From an uncultured Bacilli bacterium (GTDB lineage Bacteria > Bacillota_I > Bacilli_A > RF39 > UBA660), in the NCBI GenBank assembly GCA_934148845.1, contig CAKPDH010000001.1, forward strand, positions 186,001 through 250,000: a stretch of 64,000 nt of DNA, written 5' to 3'. Under the pieces are notes generated by a model that saw only the letters and a list, made by a program, of their open reading frames with translations, was not told where the DNA came from and did no database searches. The translations under genes were made by a program, and so were the position numbers. Below are positions 7,753-16,214 of this stretch, piece by piece (the stretch's first letter is position 1; each line of letters begins with the position of its first letter).

Positions 7753-8733
7753 ATGTCATTCATCATGGTAAAACATTTAAACAAAGTATTTAAAGTACCC
7801 AAAAAAGAGTCGGGTAAATTTGGTACTCTGAAATCATTCTTTAATAGAAAATATGATTATATAAAAGCAATTGATGATATATCTTTTTCTATTAATAAGG
7901 GTGAAATAGTTGGGTATATAGGCCCTAATGGTGCTGGTAAGTCTACTACAATAAAGATTTTATCGGGAATACTTACACCTGATAGTGGAATTTTAAAAGT
8001 TGATAAGTATATACCATATAAAGACAGAAAAAAGTATGTTAAAAATATTGGTGTAGTATTTGGTCAAAAAAGTCAATTATGGTGGGATATACCTGCAATA
8101 GACACATTTAATTTATTAAAGGATATATATAAATTAGATGATATAGAATATAAAAATACATTAGATGAATTAACTAACTTATTAAATCTTAAGGATATAT
8201 TAAATATACCTGTAAGGCAACTTAGTTTAGGACAAAGAATGCGATGTGAAATTGCTGCTTCTCTAATACATAAGCCTAAAATACTGTTTTTAGATGAACC
8301 AACTATTGGTCTTGATGCAGTATCAAAAAAAGTAGTGCGTGATTTTATAAAAAAAATAAATAAAAAAGATAAGGTGACAGTTATTTTAACTACTCACGAT
8401 ATGTCTGATATAGAAGCACTTGCTAAAAGAATAATCTTAATAGGTAAAGGAAAAGTATTATATGATGGGTTACTTTCTAATTTAAAAAAGAATTATAATA
8501 CATATATAAAAATATTTATAAAAACTAAAAGCAAGGAAAAACTAAATGAAAAGTGCATTGTAAAGGAAAAAATATTAAAAGATGGCATTGAATTTATTAT
8601 TGATATTAATAAGATTGAACTTAGTAAGTTTATAAATTTAATATCAAAGAAATATGAAATAACTGATATAGATATTGATAATGAAAGTATAGATGATTTA
8701 ATTGTTAAATTATATGAGGATTTTAAAATATGA
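7753..8733 (+). CDS. ABC transporter ATP-binding protein (COG4586-like exporter)
   Basis: A 326-residue ATPase with Walker A GPNGAGKSTTIK, the family-typical Q-loop VVFGQKSQLWWD, the signature LSLGQRMR and Walker B ILFLDEPTIGLD. The C-terminal ~80 residues form the extra regulatory domain seen in ABC-2 exporters. Two ABC-2 permease genes follow with a 4-bp overlap and a 1-bp gap, so it powers that exporter. The trio matches the COG4586/4587/3694 set, whose cargo is not established. The longer frame begins at a TTG at 7729, but AGGAGAGGAG lies inside it, so the ATG at 7753 is preferred. Confidence 0.9.
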   Translation: MSFIMVKHLNKVFKVPKKESGKFGTLKSFFNRKYDYIKAIDDISFSINKGEIVGYIGPNGAGKSTTIKILSGILTPDSGILKVDKYIPYKDRKKYVKNIGVVFGQKSQLWWDIPAIDTFNLLKDIYKLDDIEYKNTLDELTNLLNLKDILNIPVRQLSLGQRMRCEIAASLIHKPKILFLDEPTIGLDAVSKKVVRDFIKKINKKDKVTVILTTHDMSDIEALAKRIILIGKGKVLYDGLLSNLKKNYNTYIKIFIKTKSKEKLNEKCIVKEKILKDGIEFIIDINKIELSKFINLISKKYEITDIDIDNESIDDLIVKLYEDFKI

Positions 8734-9533
8734 AGTCGTATTTAAGTTATTTTAAACTAAAATTTATAACTGGTCTTCAATATAGAGCCTCAGCTATAGC
8801 TGGAATATCTACTCAATTTTTCTTTGGATTTGTATATATATCAGTATATATAGCGTTCTATGAATCAGGAGGCAGTAATTTGCCTATGAGTTTACCCCAG
8901 CTTATTACATATACTTGGCTCGGACAAGCATTTTTTTCATTAATATATTTATGGTATAAGGATAAACAAATTTTAAATTTGATTAAAAGTGGTAATATTG
9001 CTTATGAATTATGTAGACCACAAGATTTATATTTTATGTGGGCATCAAAAATATTAGGTGAAAGGCTTTCTGCTTTTACACTTAGGTTCTTGCCTGTAAT
9101 AATTGTTACAATATTAATACCAAGTCCATATAAATTAGTACTATGTACAGATATAAAAATAATTATTTTATTTATTATATCTATTATTAATTCAAGTATA
9201 CTTATGACTTGTATAGTACTTTTATTTCATATAATATGCCTATTTACACTAGATGAAAAGGGTGTAGTAAATATATTTATGGTAATTGCAGATATTTTAT
9301 CAGGAATGATAATACCTGTTGCTTTCTTTCCAAAATTTTTAAGTACTATATCAAATTATCTTCCTTTTAGATATGTTACTGATTTTCCATTTAGATTATA
9401 TGTAGGAAATATTAGTACTAGTTTATCTATTAAATTTATATTTATACAATTAATATGGATAATTATATTGGTAGTAATTGGAAGATTATTAGTACGTAAA
9501 GCTTTATCTAAAGTAACTTTACAAGGAGGTTAG
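8730..9533 (+). CDS. ABC-2 family permease (COG4587-like)
   Basis: A 267-residue integral membrane protein with about six hydrophobic helices. Its N-terminal motif YRASAIAGISTQFFFGF is typical of the first permease of these two-permease exporters. It overlaps the ATPase gene by four bases, indicating translational coupling, and is followed one base later by the second permease. It should form half of the transmembrane pore. The substrate is not evident; related systems have been linked to lipid, antibiotic or peptide efflux. Confidence 0.85.
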   Translation: MKSYLSYFKLKFITGLQYRASAIAGISTQFFFGFVYISVYIAFYESGGSNLPMSLPQLITYTWLGQAFFSLIYLWYKDKQILNLIKSGNIAYELCRPQDLYFMWASKILGERLSAFTLRFLPVIIVTILIPSPYKLVLCTDIKIIILFIISIINSSILMTCIVLLFHIICLFTLDEKGVVNIFMVIADILSGMIIPVAFFPKFLSTISNYLPFRYVTDFPFRLYVGNISTSLSIKFIFIQLIWIIILVVIGRLLVRKALSKVTLQGG

Positions 9534-9534
9534 A

Positions 9535-10311
9535 ATGAATCTTTATTTAAATTATTTAAAAACACATATAAAATCAATATTACAATATAAAGCATCATTT
9601 ATTATGTCATTTATATCACAATTTTTTATATTTTTTGGTTATTATTTTACAATAATATGTTTATTTTCAAAATTTCAAAATTTAAAAGGATTTACTTTAT
9701 ATGAAATATTATTAACATTTTCTATAATACAATTTGGATTTTCATTTTGTGAAACTTTTTTTAGGGGATTTGATCAATTTGATGATTTAATAATTAATGG
9801 AGATTTTGATAGAATTTTATTAAGACCTAAAAGTATTTTTTTTCAAATATGCGTTGAACAGATAAGTTTTATTAAATTTAGTAGGTTGCTTCAATCTATT
9901 GTAATATTAATAATCTCTATAAATAAAGTAAATATATCTTTTACATTTAATAAAGTACTTACTCTTATCTTTATGCTTATAAGTTCGGTATTAATATTTT
10001 TAGGCATATTTATTTTATCTGCTGCATATTGCTTTGTAACAGTTAAAGGATTAGAAGTTAGAAATGTTTTTACAGATGGTGGGAAGCACATGGCACAATA
10101 TCCAATAGGAATATTTAAACGTGGATTTAAATTCTTCTTTACATTTATAATTCCATATGGATTTGTTAATTATTATCCATTACTTTATTTAATTGATAAA
10201 AGTAAAAATAATCTAATTATATTTTCACCTTTAATAACTGTATTATATTTAATACCTTGTATTTTAATATTTAAAAAAGGTATAAAAAAATATGCGAGTG
10301 TTGGCGCTTAA
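9535..10311 (+). CDS. ABC-2 family permease (COG3694-like)
   Basis: A 258-residue membrane protein with about six helices and the N-terminal motif YKASFIMSFISQFFIFFGYY, mirroring the preceding permease. An internal stretch (TFSIIQFGFSFCETFFRGFDQFD... LLRPKS) aligns with the same region in the partner, so the two are distant paralogues forming a heterodimeric pore. It is the last gene of the three-gene operon. Confidence 0.85.
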   Translation: MNLYLNYLKTHIKSILQYKASFIMSFISQFFIFFGYYFTIICLFSKFQNLKGFTLYEILLTFSIIQFGFSFCETFFRGFDQFDDLIINGDFDRILLRPKSIFFQICVEQISFIKFSRLLQSIVILIISINKVNISFTFNKVLTLIFMLISSVLIFLGIFILSAAYCFVTVKGLEVRNVFTDGGKHMAQYPIGIFKRGFKFFFTFIIPYGFVNYYPLLYLIDKSKNNLIIFSPLITVLYLIPCILIFKKGIKKYASVGA

Positions 10312-10332
10312 TAAAATAGTATATATTTAATA

Positions 10333-10361
10333 TTGAATACTAAATTAAACTTTGATATAAT
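10333..10361 (+). promoter_or_regulatory. Vegetative promoter of xerC
   Basis: TTGAAT (10333-10338) and TATAAT (10356-10361) are separated by 17 bp. The start codon is only 15 bases past the -10 box, so the leader can be no more than about 8-9 nt. Confidence 0.75.
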
Positions 10362-10376
10362 TATATTAGTGATTGT

Positions 10377-11261
10377 ATGAAAGAGTATATATTAAAATTT
10401 ATTGACGAGTTAAAATATGAAAGACATTATAGTGAGTTAACCATAGATGGTTATTTACACGATCTTAATGTCTTTTTAGAATACTTAAATGATAGTAATA
10501 TAAAAAAATATAGTGATGTAGAATATCAAGATATTAGATTATTTATTAGTAGTTTATATGAATCATATAATTCAAAAACTATTTCTAGATATATTAGTTC
10601 AATAAAAAGCTTTTTTAAATATTTAAAAAAAGAAAATATTATAAATAATAACCCTTGTATATTAATATCTAATCCTAAACTAGAAAAAAAATTACCTAAA
10701 TATTTAAATTTTAATGATACTAAAAAATTTTTAAATGCTTATTCTACTGATGATTATATAGGACTTAGAAATTCTTTAATATTAGAACTTATCTATTCTA
10801 CAGGTATACGTGTAAGCGAAGTTTGTAATATTAAATTAAATGATATATCAAAGGAAAATAAAACTATTGTAATAAATGGTAAAGGTAAAAAAGAAAGAAT
10901 TGTATATTTTGGAAATATATGTCTTGATTTAATGAATAAATATTTAAACTTAAGCTATGATAAGCTTAATAAAAATAAGTTAGAATACTTGCTTTTATCT
11001 AAAACAGGTAAAAAAATTAATGAAAGAGAAATTAGAAAAATTTTTTATGACGCATCTATAATATCTGGAGTTATGTTAATATCGCCACACGTACTTAGGC
11101 ATACATTTGCAACACACATGTTAACTTCAGGAGCAGATCTTAGAAGTGTTCAAGAACTTCTTGGTCATTCTAATTTGTCAACAACACAAATATATACTCA
11201 TTTAACAAATGATAAAATAAGAAATACATATTTAAAAGCTCATCCAAGAGCTAGGAGGTAG
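10377..11261 (+). CDS. xerC: Tyrosine recombinase XerC-like
   Basis: A 294-residue site-specific recombinase. The N-terminal SAM-like core-binding domain (SELTIDGYLHDLNVFLEYL) is followed by the catalytic domain with Arg in STGIRVSEV, the box HVLRHTFATHM, then ELLGHSNLSTTQIYTHL with the second His/Arg set and nucleophile Tyr. It resolves chromosome dimers at dif together with XerD; the second Xer gene in this window (34593) sits before deoB as xerD does in Bacillus, so this copy is taken as XerC. A tdk gene follows one base after the stop, suggesting cotranscription. No phage genes are near, so a phage integrase is unlikely. Confidence 0.85.
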   Translation: MKEYILKFIDELKYERHYSELTIDGYLHDLNVFLEYLNDSNIKKYSDVEYQDIRLFISSLYESYNSKTISRYISSIKSFFKYLKKENIINNNPCILISNPKLEKKLPKYLNFNDTKKFLNAYSTDDYIGLRNSLILELIYSTGIRVSEVCNIKLNDISKENKTIVINGKGKKERIVYFGNICLDLMNKYLNLSYDKLNKNKLEYLLLSKTGKKINEREIRKIFYDASIISGVMLISPHVLRHTFATHMLTSGADLRSVQELLGHSNLSTTQIYTHLTNDKIRNTYLKAHPRARR

Positions 11262-11262
11262 T

Positions 11263-11886
11263 ATGGCAAAATTACATTTTTATTACGGCGCTATGAACAG
11301 CGGAAAATCAAGTTTATTACTTCAAGTTGCTTATAATTATAATCAAATGGGACTTGATGTTTTATTAATTAAACCTGAAGTAGACAAAAAAGCAAATGAC
11401 AAAATAAGTTCAAGACTTGGAATAGAGAGAAAGGTTGATATTCTCCTTTTTGATAATCATAGTATATTTGATACAATAAAAGAAAAAAATATAGATATAA
11501 ATAAAATATCATGTGTTTTTGTAGATGAGGCTCAGTTTTTAAATCCTAAGCAAGTAAAAGAACTTTATGTAATGTCATCAGTACTTGATATAACAGTTAT
11601 GTGCTATGGCCTTAGAACTGACTTTAGAAGTGAAGTATTTGAGGGATCAAAGTATTTATTTGCGTATGCAGATGAACTGACGGAGCTTACTACTATTTGT
11701 TCTTGTGGGAGAAAGGCCAGATTTAATGCTAGAATAGAAAATGGAAAATATACTCTTGTTGGTAATACAATTGCAATAGACGAAATAGATGCAAAGTATG
11801 AATCTCTTTGTCCTAAGTGTTATGCTAATAAAGTATTAAACATAAACTATATAGATACTATAAAAACATTAAAGAAAGTAAAATGA
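11263..11886 (+). CDS. tdk: Thymidine kinase (TK1 type)
   Basis: A 207-residue salvage enzyme that phosphorylates thymidine to dTMP using ATP. It shows the P-loop GAMNSGKSS near residue 9, the magnesium-binding FVDEAQFL, and a zinc lasso made of CSCGRKA and CPKCY. FNARIENGKYTLVGNT corresponds to the thymidine-binding loop. Length and motif order match type II thymidine kinases. The ribosome binding site AGGAGG overlaps the end of xerC, so translation of the two is probably linked. Confidence 0.93.
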   Translation: MAKLHFYYGAMNSGKSSLLLQVAYNYNQMGLDVLLIKPEVDKKANDKISSRLGIERKVDILLFDNHSIFDTIKEKNIDINKISCVFVDEAQFLNPKQVKELYVMSSVLDITVMCYGLRTDFRSEVFEGSKYLFAYADELTELTTICSCGRKARFNARIENGKYTLVGNTIAIDEIDAKYESLCPKCYANKVLNINYIDTIKTLKKVK

Positions 11887-11908
11887 TTTTAAGTAATCAT
11901 TTTTTTTA
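11881..11908 (+). terminator. Intrinsic terminator after tdk
   Basis: AAATGATT (11881-11888) pairs with AATCATTT (11895-11902), followed by a T-run. It separates the xerC-tdk unit from yqfC-yqfD. Confidence 0.85.
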
Positions 11909-11939
11909 TAGTTATTAATAAAATTAAATAGGTGATATT

Positions 11940-12179
11940 TTGAACTTATTTAATGGAATTAGATCATATATACAGGAATCAGATACTAAGATAACTATAA
12001 TTAATAATAAGATTAATATTATTAATTATAAAGATATAATTAGTTTTGATTCTAATATAGTAATAATAAAATTAGATAAAAAAAATATAATTATAAAAGG
12101 TGAAGATTTAGTTGTATCAAAGCTTATGAATGATGAAGTATTAATTACAGGAGTATTTAAAAATATAGAATTTAGGTGA
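11940..12179 (+). CDS. yqfC: Sporulation protein YqfC
   Basis: A 79-residue all-beta protein (YabP/YqfC family). The pattern of alternating hydrophobic strands, with IINYKDIISFDSNIVIIKL and a closing V-L-I-T-G-V-F-K-N-I-E-F, matches Bacillus YqfC. In Bacillus it belongs to a SigE-dependent operon with yqfD, and yqfD follows here after three bases. The start is TTG with GGTGAT five bases upstream. Its molecular role is not known beyond sporulation. Confidence 0.8.
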   Translation: MNLFNGIRSYIQESDTKITIINNKINIINYKDIISFDSNIVIIKLDKKNIIIKGEDLVVSKLMNDEVLITGVFKNIEFR

Positions 12180-12182
12180 GGC

Positions 12183-13355
12183 ATGAAAAATAAACTGTAT
12201 TACTTAATTAAAAGTAAAGTTGTTTTAAATATTAAAGGGCCTAATATAGAAAGATTTATAAAAAGACTTAAAGATAATAATATAAATATTATTAATATAG
12301 ATTATATAGATAAAAATATTAATATATTAATATTTTTAAGTGATCTTGAAAAAGTATTGAAATTAAAAACAATATATGATATAGATATAGTAAGTTATAA
12401 AGGGTTATTTAGTTTTAAAAATAGTATACTAAATAATAAATTTATATTAATATCTATTCTTATTTGTTTTATATTATTTTATATAGGTACATCTATGATT
12501 TTTAGTATAGATATACTTACTAATGATAAAAAAATGAAAGATAAACTTATGTTAGAATTAGAAGATCTTGGAATAAGTAAATATAAGTTTAAAAAAGATT
12601 ATAATACTCTTCAAATAATAAAGAAAAAAATTAAAGATAAATATAGGGATTCTATTGAATGGATAGAAATAGAATCTTTGGGTACTAAATATATAGTAAG
12701 ATATGAAGAAAGGATAAAAAATAAAGACAATACTAAAAGTGAATATAGACATATAATAGCTAAGAGAGATGCTGTTATAAAAAGTTTAAATATAAAAAGT
12801 GGAGAAGTTGTAGGTAGTGTTAATACATATGTAAAAAAAGGGGATATTATAGTAAGTGGTTATATTACTAAAAATGATGAAGTTATAGATACTGTATCTT
12901 CAAGCGGTACTGTGTTTGGTGAAGTATGGTATAATGTTTGCATTGATTATCCATATAAATATTATGAAGAAAAAGAAACTGGTAATAAAAATAAAATACT
13001 GGTAGTAAAATTTTTAGATAAAGAAATAGAATTATTTAATTTTAATAAATATAAAACTAAAAAGAAATTTAATAAAACTATTTTAAAAAATAATATATTA
13101 CCTATAAAGTTTTTATATCAAACTCAGTTAGAAACTGAAGTAATAAATGAGTCTAATACTAAAGAAAATATAATATCTAAAGTTTTAGAATATTCTAATA
13201 AAAAGATAGAATCTTCATTAAATAAAGGTGAATATATAAGTGATTATAAAATATTAAATAAAACTTTATATGATGAATATATTAAATTAAATATATTTTA
13301 TAGTGTTGTTTTAGATATTACTGATTATCAATATATTTCTTATAAAAATGATTAA
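12183..13355 (+). CDS. yqfD: Sporulation protein YqfD
   Basis: A 390-residue protein of the YqfD (spore_yqfD) family. An N-terminal cytoplasmic part of about 85 residues is followed by one membrane helix (FILISILICFILFYIG) and a large outer domain containing the family-like W-I-E-I-E-S-L-G-T-K-Y and GDIIVSGYI...SSGTVFGEVWY. It is expressed in the mother cell in Bacillus and is needed for normal sporulation. It is translationally close to yqfC. A long hairpin follows. Confidence 0.87.
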   Translation: MKNKLYYLIKSKVVLNIKGPNIERFIKRLKDNNINIINIDYIDKNINILIFLSDLEKVLKLKTIYDIDIVSYKGLFSFKNSILNNKFILISILICFILFYIGTSMIFSIDILTNDKKMKDKLMLELEDLGISKYKFKKDYNTLQIIKKKIKDKYRDSIEWIEIESLGTKYIVRYEERIKNKDNTKSEYRHIIAKRDAVIKSLNIKSGEVVGSVNTYVKKGDIIVSGYITKNDEVIDTVSSSGTVFGEVWYNVCIDYPYKYYEEKETGNKNKILVVKFLDKEIELFNFNKYKTKKKFNKTILKNNILPIKFLYQTQLETEVINESNTKENIISKVLEYSNKKIESSLNKGEYISDYKILNKTLYDEYIKLNIFYSVVLDITDYQYISYKND

Positions 13356-13362
13356 AAATAAC

Positions 13363-13398
13363 AAATAACTATTTTTTAATTGAAAAAAATAGTTATTT
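13363..13398 (+). terminator. Long hairpin, probable terminator, between yqfD and ybeY
   Basis: A perfect 15-bp inverted repeat (13363-13377 with 13384-13398) has a six-base loop. The tail is only moderately T-rich. A TATAAT-like sequence just downstream may serve ybeY, so this region probably both ends one unit and starts the next. Confidence 0.65.
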
Positions 13399-13425
13399 AT
13401 TATATAATGAGGTTGCGGTGATGTT

Positions 13426-13872
13426 ATGAATCAATTTGAAATAATAAATAAGTTAGATATAAAAATAGAAGAGACTTTAGAAGTAGAAAAATTATTAAAT
13501 TATGCATTAGATTATTTAAAAATTGATAATGCTATATTTAATGTAATTATTACTGATGAAGAAGAAATAAGATATTTAAATAAGACATATAGAAGTAATG
13601 ATAGTGTAACTGATGTAATAAGTTTTGCTCTTGAAGATGATAAAACATTTAAAAATCCTACATTTAGAATACTTGGAGATATTTATATATGTAATAAAAG
13701 AGCACTCGAACAAGCCAAAAACTATGGTCATAGTTATCTAAGAGAATTATCATTTTTAACAATTCATGGATTACTTCATTTACTTGGATATGATCATATG
13801 AAACCTGAAGATGAGAAGATAATGTTTTCTTTACAAGAGGAGATACTTGATAGTTATGGCATTAAAAGATAA
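13426..13872 (+). CDS. ybeY: Endoribonuclease YbeY (16S rRNA maturation)
   Basis: A 148-residue zinc metalloprotein. The motif HGLLHLLGYDH gives the three zinc-binding His of H-x3-H-x5-H, and DVISFALEDD precedes it as in the family. YbeY acts in 16S rRNA 3'-end maturation and ribosome quality control. The ybeY-dgkA-era-recO order follows the Bacillus cluster. It overlaps the next gene. Confidence 0.93.
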   Translation: MNQFEIINKLDIKIEETLEVEKLLNYALDYLKIDNAIFNVIITDEEEIRYLNKTYRSNDSVTDVISFALEDDKTFKNPTFRILGDIYICNKRALEQAKNYGHSYLRELSFLTIHGLLHLLGYDHMKPEDEKIMFSLQEEILDSYGIKR

Positions 13873-14269
13873 GATAGAAAATGATATAAAAAAAAGAAAT
13901 ATAAATCCTACTAGTGTAGTTGGAACAATAAAAAATTCTTTGCGTGGCATTTTATATTATGCCATGGAAGGTAAGAGTATTGTTATATATCTATTTTGCT
14001 TAATGCTAGAAATTATGTTAGGTGTAATTTTTAAAATAAATGGTCTTGAATGGATTTTAATTATTTGTATTTTAGGTATTGTTTTAGCTGTTGAGCTTTT
14101 AAATACTTCAATAGAGAATGCATGTGATTGTATAACAAAAGAATATAATTTATATATAAAGAAGGCTAAAGATTGTGGTTCTGCTGCAACTTTTGTAATT
14201 TTTATAGTGGCAATAATTTTAAATATAATAATATTTTTGCCTAAGATAGTTGTTTTTTTTAAGAGGTGA
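13847..14269 (+). CDS. dgkA: Undecaprenol / diacylglycerol kinase
   Basis: A roughly 140-residue membrane kinase with three helices and the catalytic signature ELLNTSIENACDC. In Gram-positive bacteria this family mainly phosphorylates undecaprenol, recycling the lipid carrier for cell-wall synthesis. The start is ambiguous: a TTG at 13847 has the GAGGAG site about four bases away, while the ATG at 13856 (MALKDK) is better conserved in form but further from the site. Either start overlaps ybeY. Confidence 0.9.
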   Translation: MIVMALKDKIENDIKKRNINPTSVVGTIKNSLRGILYYAMEGKSIVIYLFCLMLEIMLGVIFKINGLEWILIICILGIVLAVELLNTSIENACDCITKEYNLYIKKAKDCGSAATFVIFIVAIILNIIIFLPKIVVFFKR

Positions 14270-14271
14270 AT

Positions 14272-15159
14272 ATGAAAAGCGGTTTTATTGGAATAATAGG
14301 AAGGCCTAATGTAGGCAAGAGTACACTTATAAATAGTATTGTTGGAAGGAAAGTAGCAATTACATCAAACAAACCACAAACTACAAGAAATATTATTCAA
14401 GGAATATATAATGAAGATAAAGTTCAAATGATATTTGTTGATACTCCAGGTATACATAAACCTATAAATAAATTAGGTAAAACATTAAATAGACAAGCTT
14501 ATTACAGTATAGATGATACTGATATTATATTATTTTTAGTTGATGCCTATGATGGCCTTGGAAAAGGTGATATATATATATTAGATACTTTAAGAGAAAT
14601 AAATAAACCTGTTATATTAGTTATAAATAAAATAGATAAAATTAGTGATGAAGAAATTTTAAAACGTATAAGTGATTATAAAGATTTATATGAATTTGAT
14701 GAAATAATACCAGTAAGTGCTCTTAAAAAGAATAATATAGATGATTTAATTAACACATTAAAAAAATATTTACCTGATAATATAAGGTATTATGGTGAAG
14801 ATAGTGTTACGAATAAGTCACTTGAATTTTTACTTGCAGAAATAGTAAGAGAAAAAGTTTTTAATTATACAGAAGAAGAGGTACCTCATTCAGTTACTTG
14901 TGTTACTGAAAGTATTAATGCTCTAAAAGAAAACTATAGTATTAGAATAAATGTAATAGTAGATAGGGATTCTCTTAAAAAAATTATTATTGGTAAACAA
15001 GGTGAAATGATTAAAAGAATCGGTGTTGAATCTAGAAAAGAAATTGAAAAGTTATTAAATAAAAATGTATATTTAGAGTTATTTGTAAAAACTGTAAAGA
15101 ATTGGAGAGAAAAAGAAAAATATTTAAATGAGTTCGGATTTACTGATTTTGAAAATTAG
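14272..15159 (+). CDS. era: GTPase Era
   Basis: A 295-residue ribosome-assembly GTPase. G1 is GRPNVGKSTL, G2 lies in TTRN, G3 is DTPG and G4 is NKID. The C-terminal KH domain carries IIGKQGEMIKRIG, which binds the 3' end of 16S rRNA. It sits in the usual place after ybeY and dgkA. A GTG six bases earlier lies inside the AGAGGTGA ribosome binding site, so the ATG at 14272 is taken as the start. Confidence 0.96.
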   Translation: MKSGFIGIIGRPNVGKSTLINSIVGRKVAITSNKPQTTRNIIQGIYNEDKVQMIFVDTPGIHKPINKLGKTLNRQAYYSIDDTDIILFLVDAYDGLGKGDIYILDTLREINKPVILVINKIDKISDEEILKRISDYKDLYEFDEIIPVSALKKNNIDDLINTLKKYLPDNIRYYGEDSVTNKSLEFLLAEIVREKVFNYTEEEVPHSVTCVTESINALKENYSIRINVIVDRDSLKKIIIGKQGEMIKRIGVESRKEIEKLLNKNVYLELFVKTVKNWREKEKYLNEFGFTDFEN

Positions 15160-15203
15160 TGAATAAAAATAAAATAATCTAACAATATATAATAGGTGAT
15201 ATA

Positions 15204-15302
15204 GTGAAAGATTTATTATGGGATTTATTTAGATCTACTGGTAAAATAGAATATTATATAAAGTATAAGGAAGAAATTAAAAAAAATTATAAAAAGTATT
15301 AA
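15204..15302 (+). CDS. yqzL: YqzL-like small protein
   Basis: A 32-residue ORF between era and recO. It starts with GTG after AGGTGAT and reads KDLLWDLFRSTGKIEYYI, matching the opening of Bacillus YqzL (a W-x-x-F-x-x-T-G-x-I-x-x-Y pattern), which occupies the same position between era and recO. It is shorter than the Bacillus protein. Its function is unknown. Confidence 0.75.
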   Translation: MKDLLWDLFRSTGKIEYYIKYKEEIKKNYKKY

Positions 15303-15327
15303 AAATTAATTTTAGGCAAGTGGTTTT

Positions 15328-16056
15328 ATGATAGATGTAGAAGGAATAATAATTAATACAAAGAATTATAGTGATACTAGTAAAATACTTGATATATATA
15401 CTAGGGAATATGGAGTTATTGGTGTACTTGCTAAGGGATGTAAAAGTTTAAAAAGTAGCCTTAGAAGTGTTACTGACAAACTTACATATGCAGTATTTAC
15501 TATATACTATAAAAAAGATAAATTATCACTTTTGAGTGAGGCTAATGTAATAGATAATTTTTCTAATGTAAAAAAAGACATAGAAAAAGTAAGTTATGTA
15601 AGTTATATAGTTGATTTATCATATCAAGTATATAAACAAAATGATAGTAAAGATATATATAATATACTTATAAGTGCTATAAAAAAGATAAATGATAATT
15701 TCAATCCTCTAATTATAACTAATATAGTAGAATTAAAGTATTTAAATTATTTGGGTGTAATGCCTAATTTGAGTGAGTGTACAATATGTGGTTCTAAAAA
15801 TGTTTTAACACTATCAAGTGATAAGGGTGGATATATATGTAGTAAATGCTATACAGATGAACCTATTGTAAGTACTAAGGCTATTAAATTATCTAGAATG
15901 TATACATTAGTAGATATTGATAAAATAGAAAAATTGGATATAAATAGTAATGTAGTATCTGAAGTAAATAATTTTATTAATGATTATTATGATAGATATA
16001 CAGGTTTATATTTAAAAAGTAAAAATTTTTTAAAGGATATAACTGGATTAAAATAG
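15328..16056 (+). CDS. recO: DNA repair protein RecO
   Basis: A 242-residue protein with the N-terminal OB fold (EGIIINTKNYSDTSKILDIYT) and a central zinc finger formed by CTICGSKN and CSKC. RecO works with RecR to load RecA onto SSB-coated single strands. Its place after era is conserved in Bacilli. The terminator's upstream arm begins just before the stop codon. Confidence 0.92.
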   Translation: MIDVEGIIINTKNYSDTSKILDIYTREYGVIGVLAKGCKSLKSSLRSVTDKLTYAVFTIYYKKDKLSLLSEANVIDNFSNVKKDIEKVSYVSYIVDLSYQVYKQNDSKDIYNILISAIKKINDNFNPLIITNIVELKYLNYLGVMPNLSECTICGSKNVLTLSSDKGGYICSKCYTDEPIVSTKAIKLSRMYTLVDIDKIEKLDINSNVVSEVNNFINDYYDRYTGLYLKSKNFLKDITGLK

Positions 16057-16075
16057 AGATATTTTAATTTTTTTT
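16047..16075 (+). terminator. Intrinsic terminator after recO
   Basis: ATTAAAATA (16047-16055) pairs with TATTTTAAT (16060-16068) around a GAGA tetraloop, with eight T following. It closes the ybeY-recO cluster. Confidence 0.85.
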
Positions 16076-16158
16076 ACTTTAATTTATAAATATTAAAAAT
16101 AATGAATTAAATTTTTCTATTTAAAATATAATTTATTGTATATATTTATAAAGATAGT

Positions 16159-16190
16159 TTGACAAAAAGCTTATTAAGTGTTATTATAAT
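16159..16190 (+). promoter_or_regulatory. Vegetative promoter of the repeat protein gene
   Basis: A consensus TTGACA (16159-16164) lies 17 bp before TATTAT (16182-16187); an overlapping TATAAT (16185-16190) would need a 20-bp spacer. AGCGAGGGGGAT precedes the ATG. Confidence 0.7.
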
Positions 16191-16214
16191 GTACATCAAA
16201 GCGAGGGGGATATT

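Noticed and set aside
10377..11261. Phage or integron integrase
   Set aside because: Length, motifs and context (next to tdk, no phage genes) fit a housekeeping Xer recombinase.
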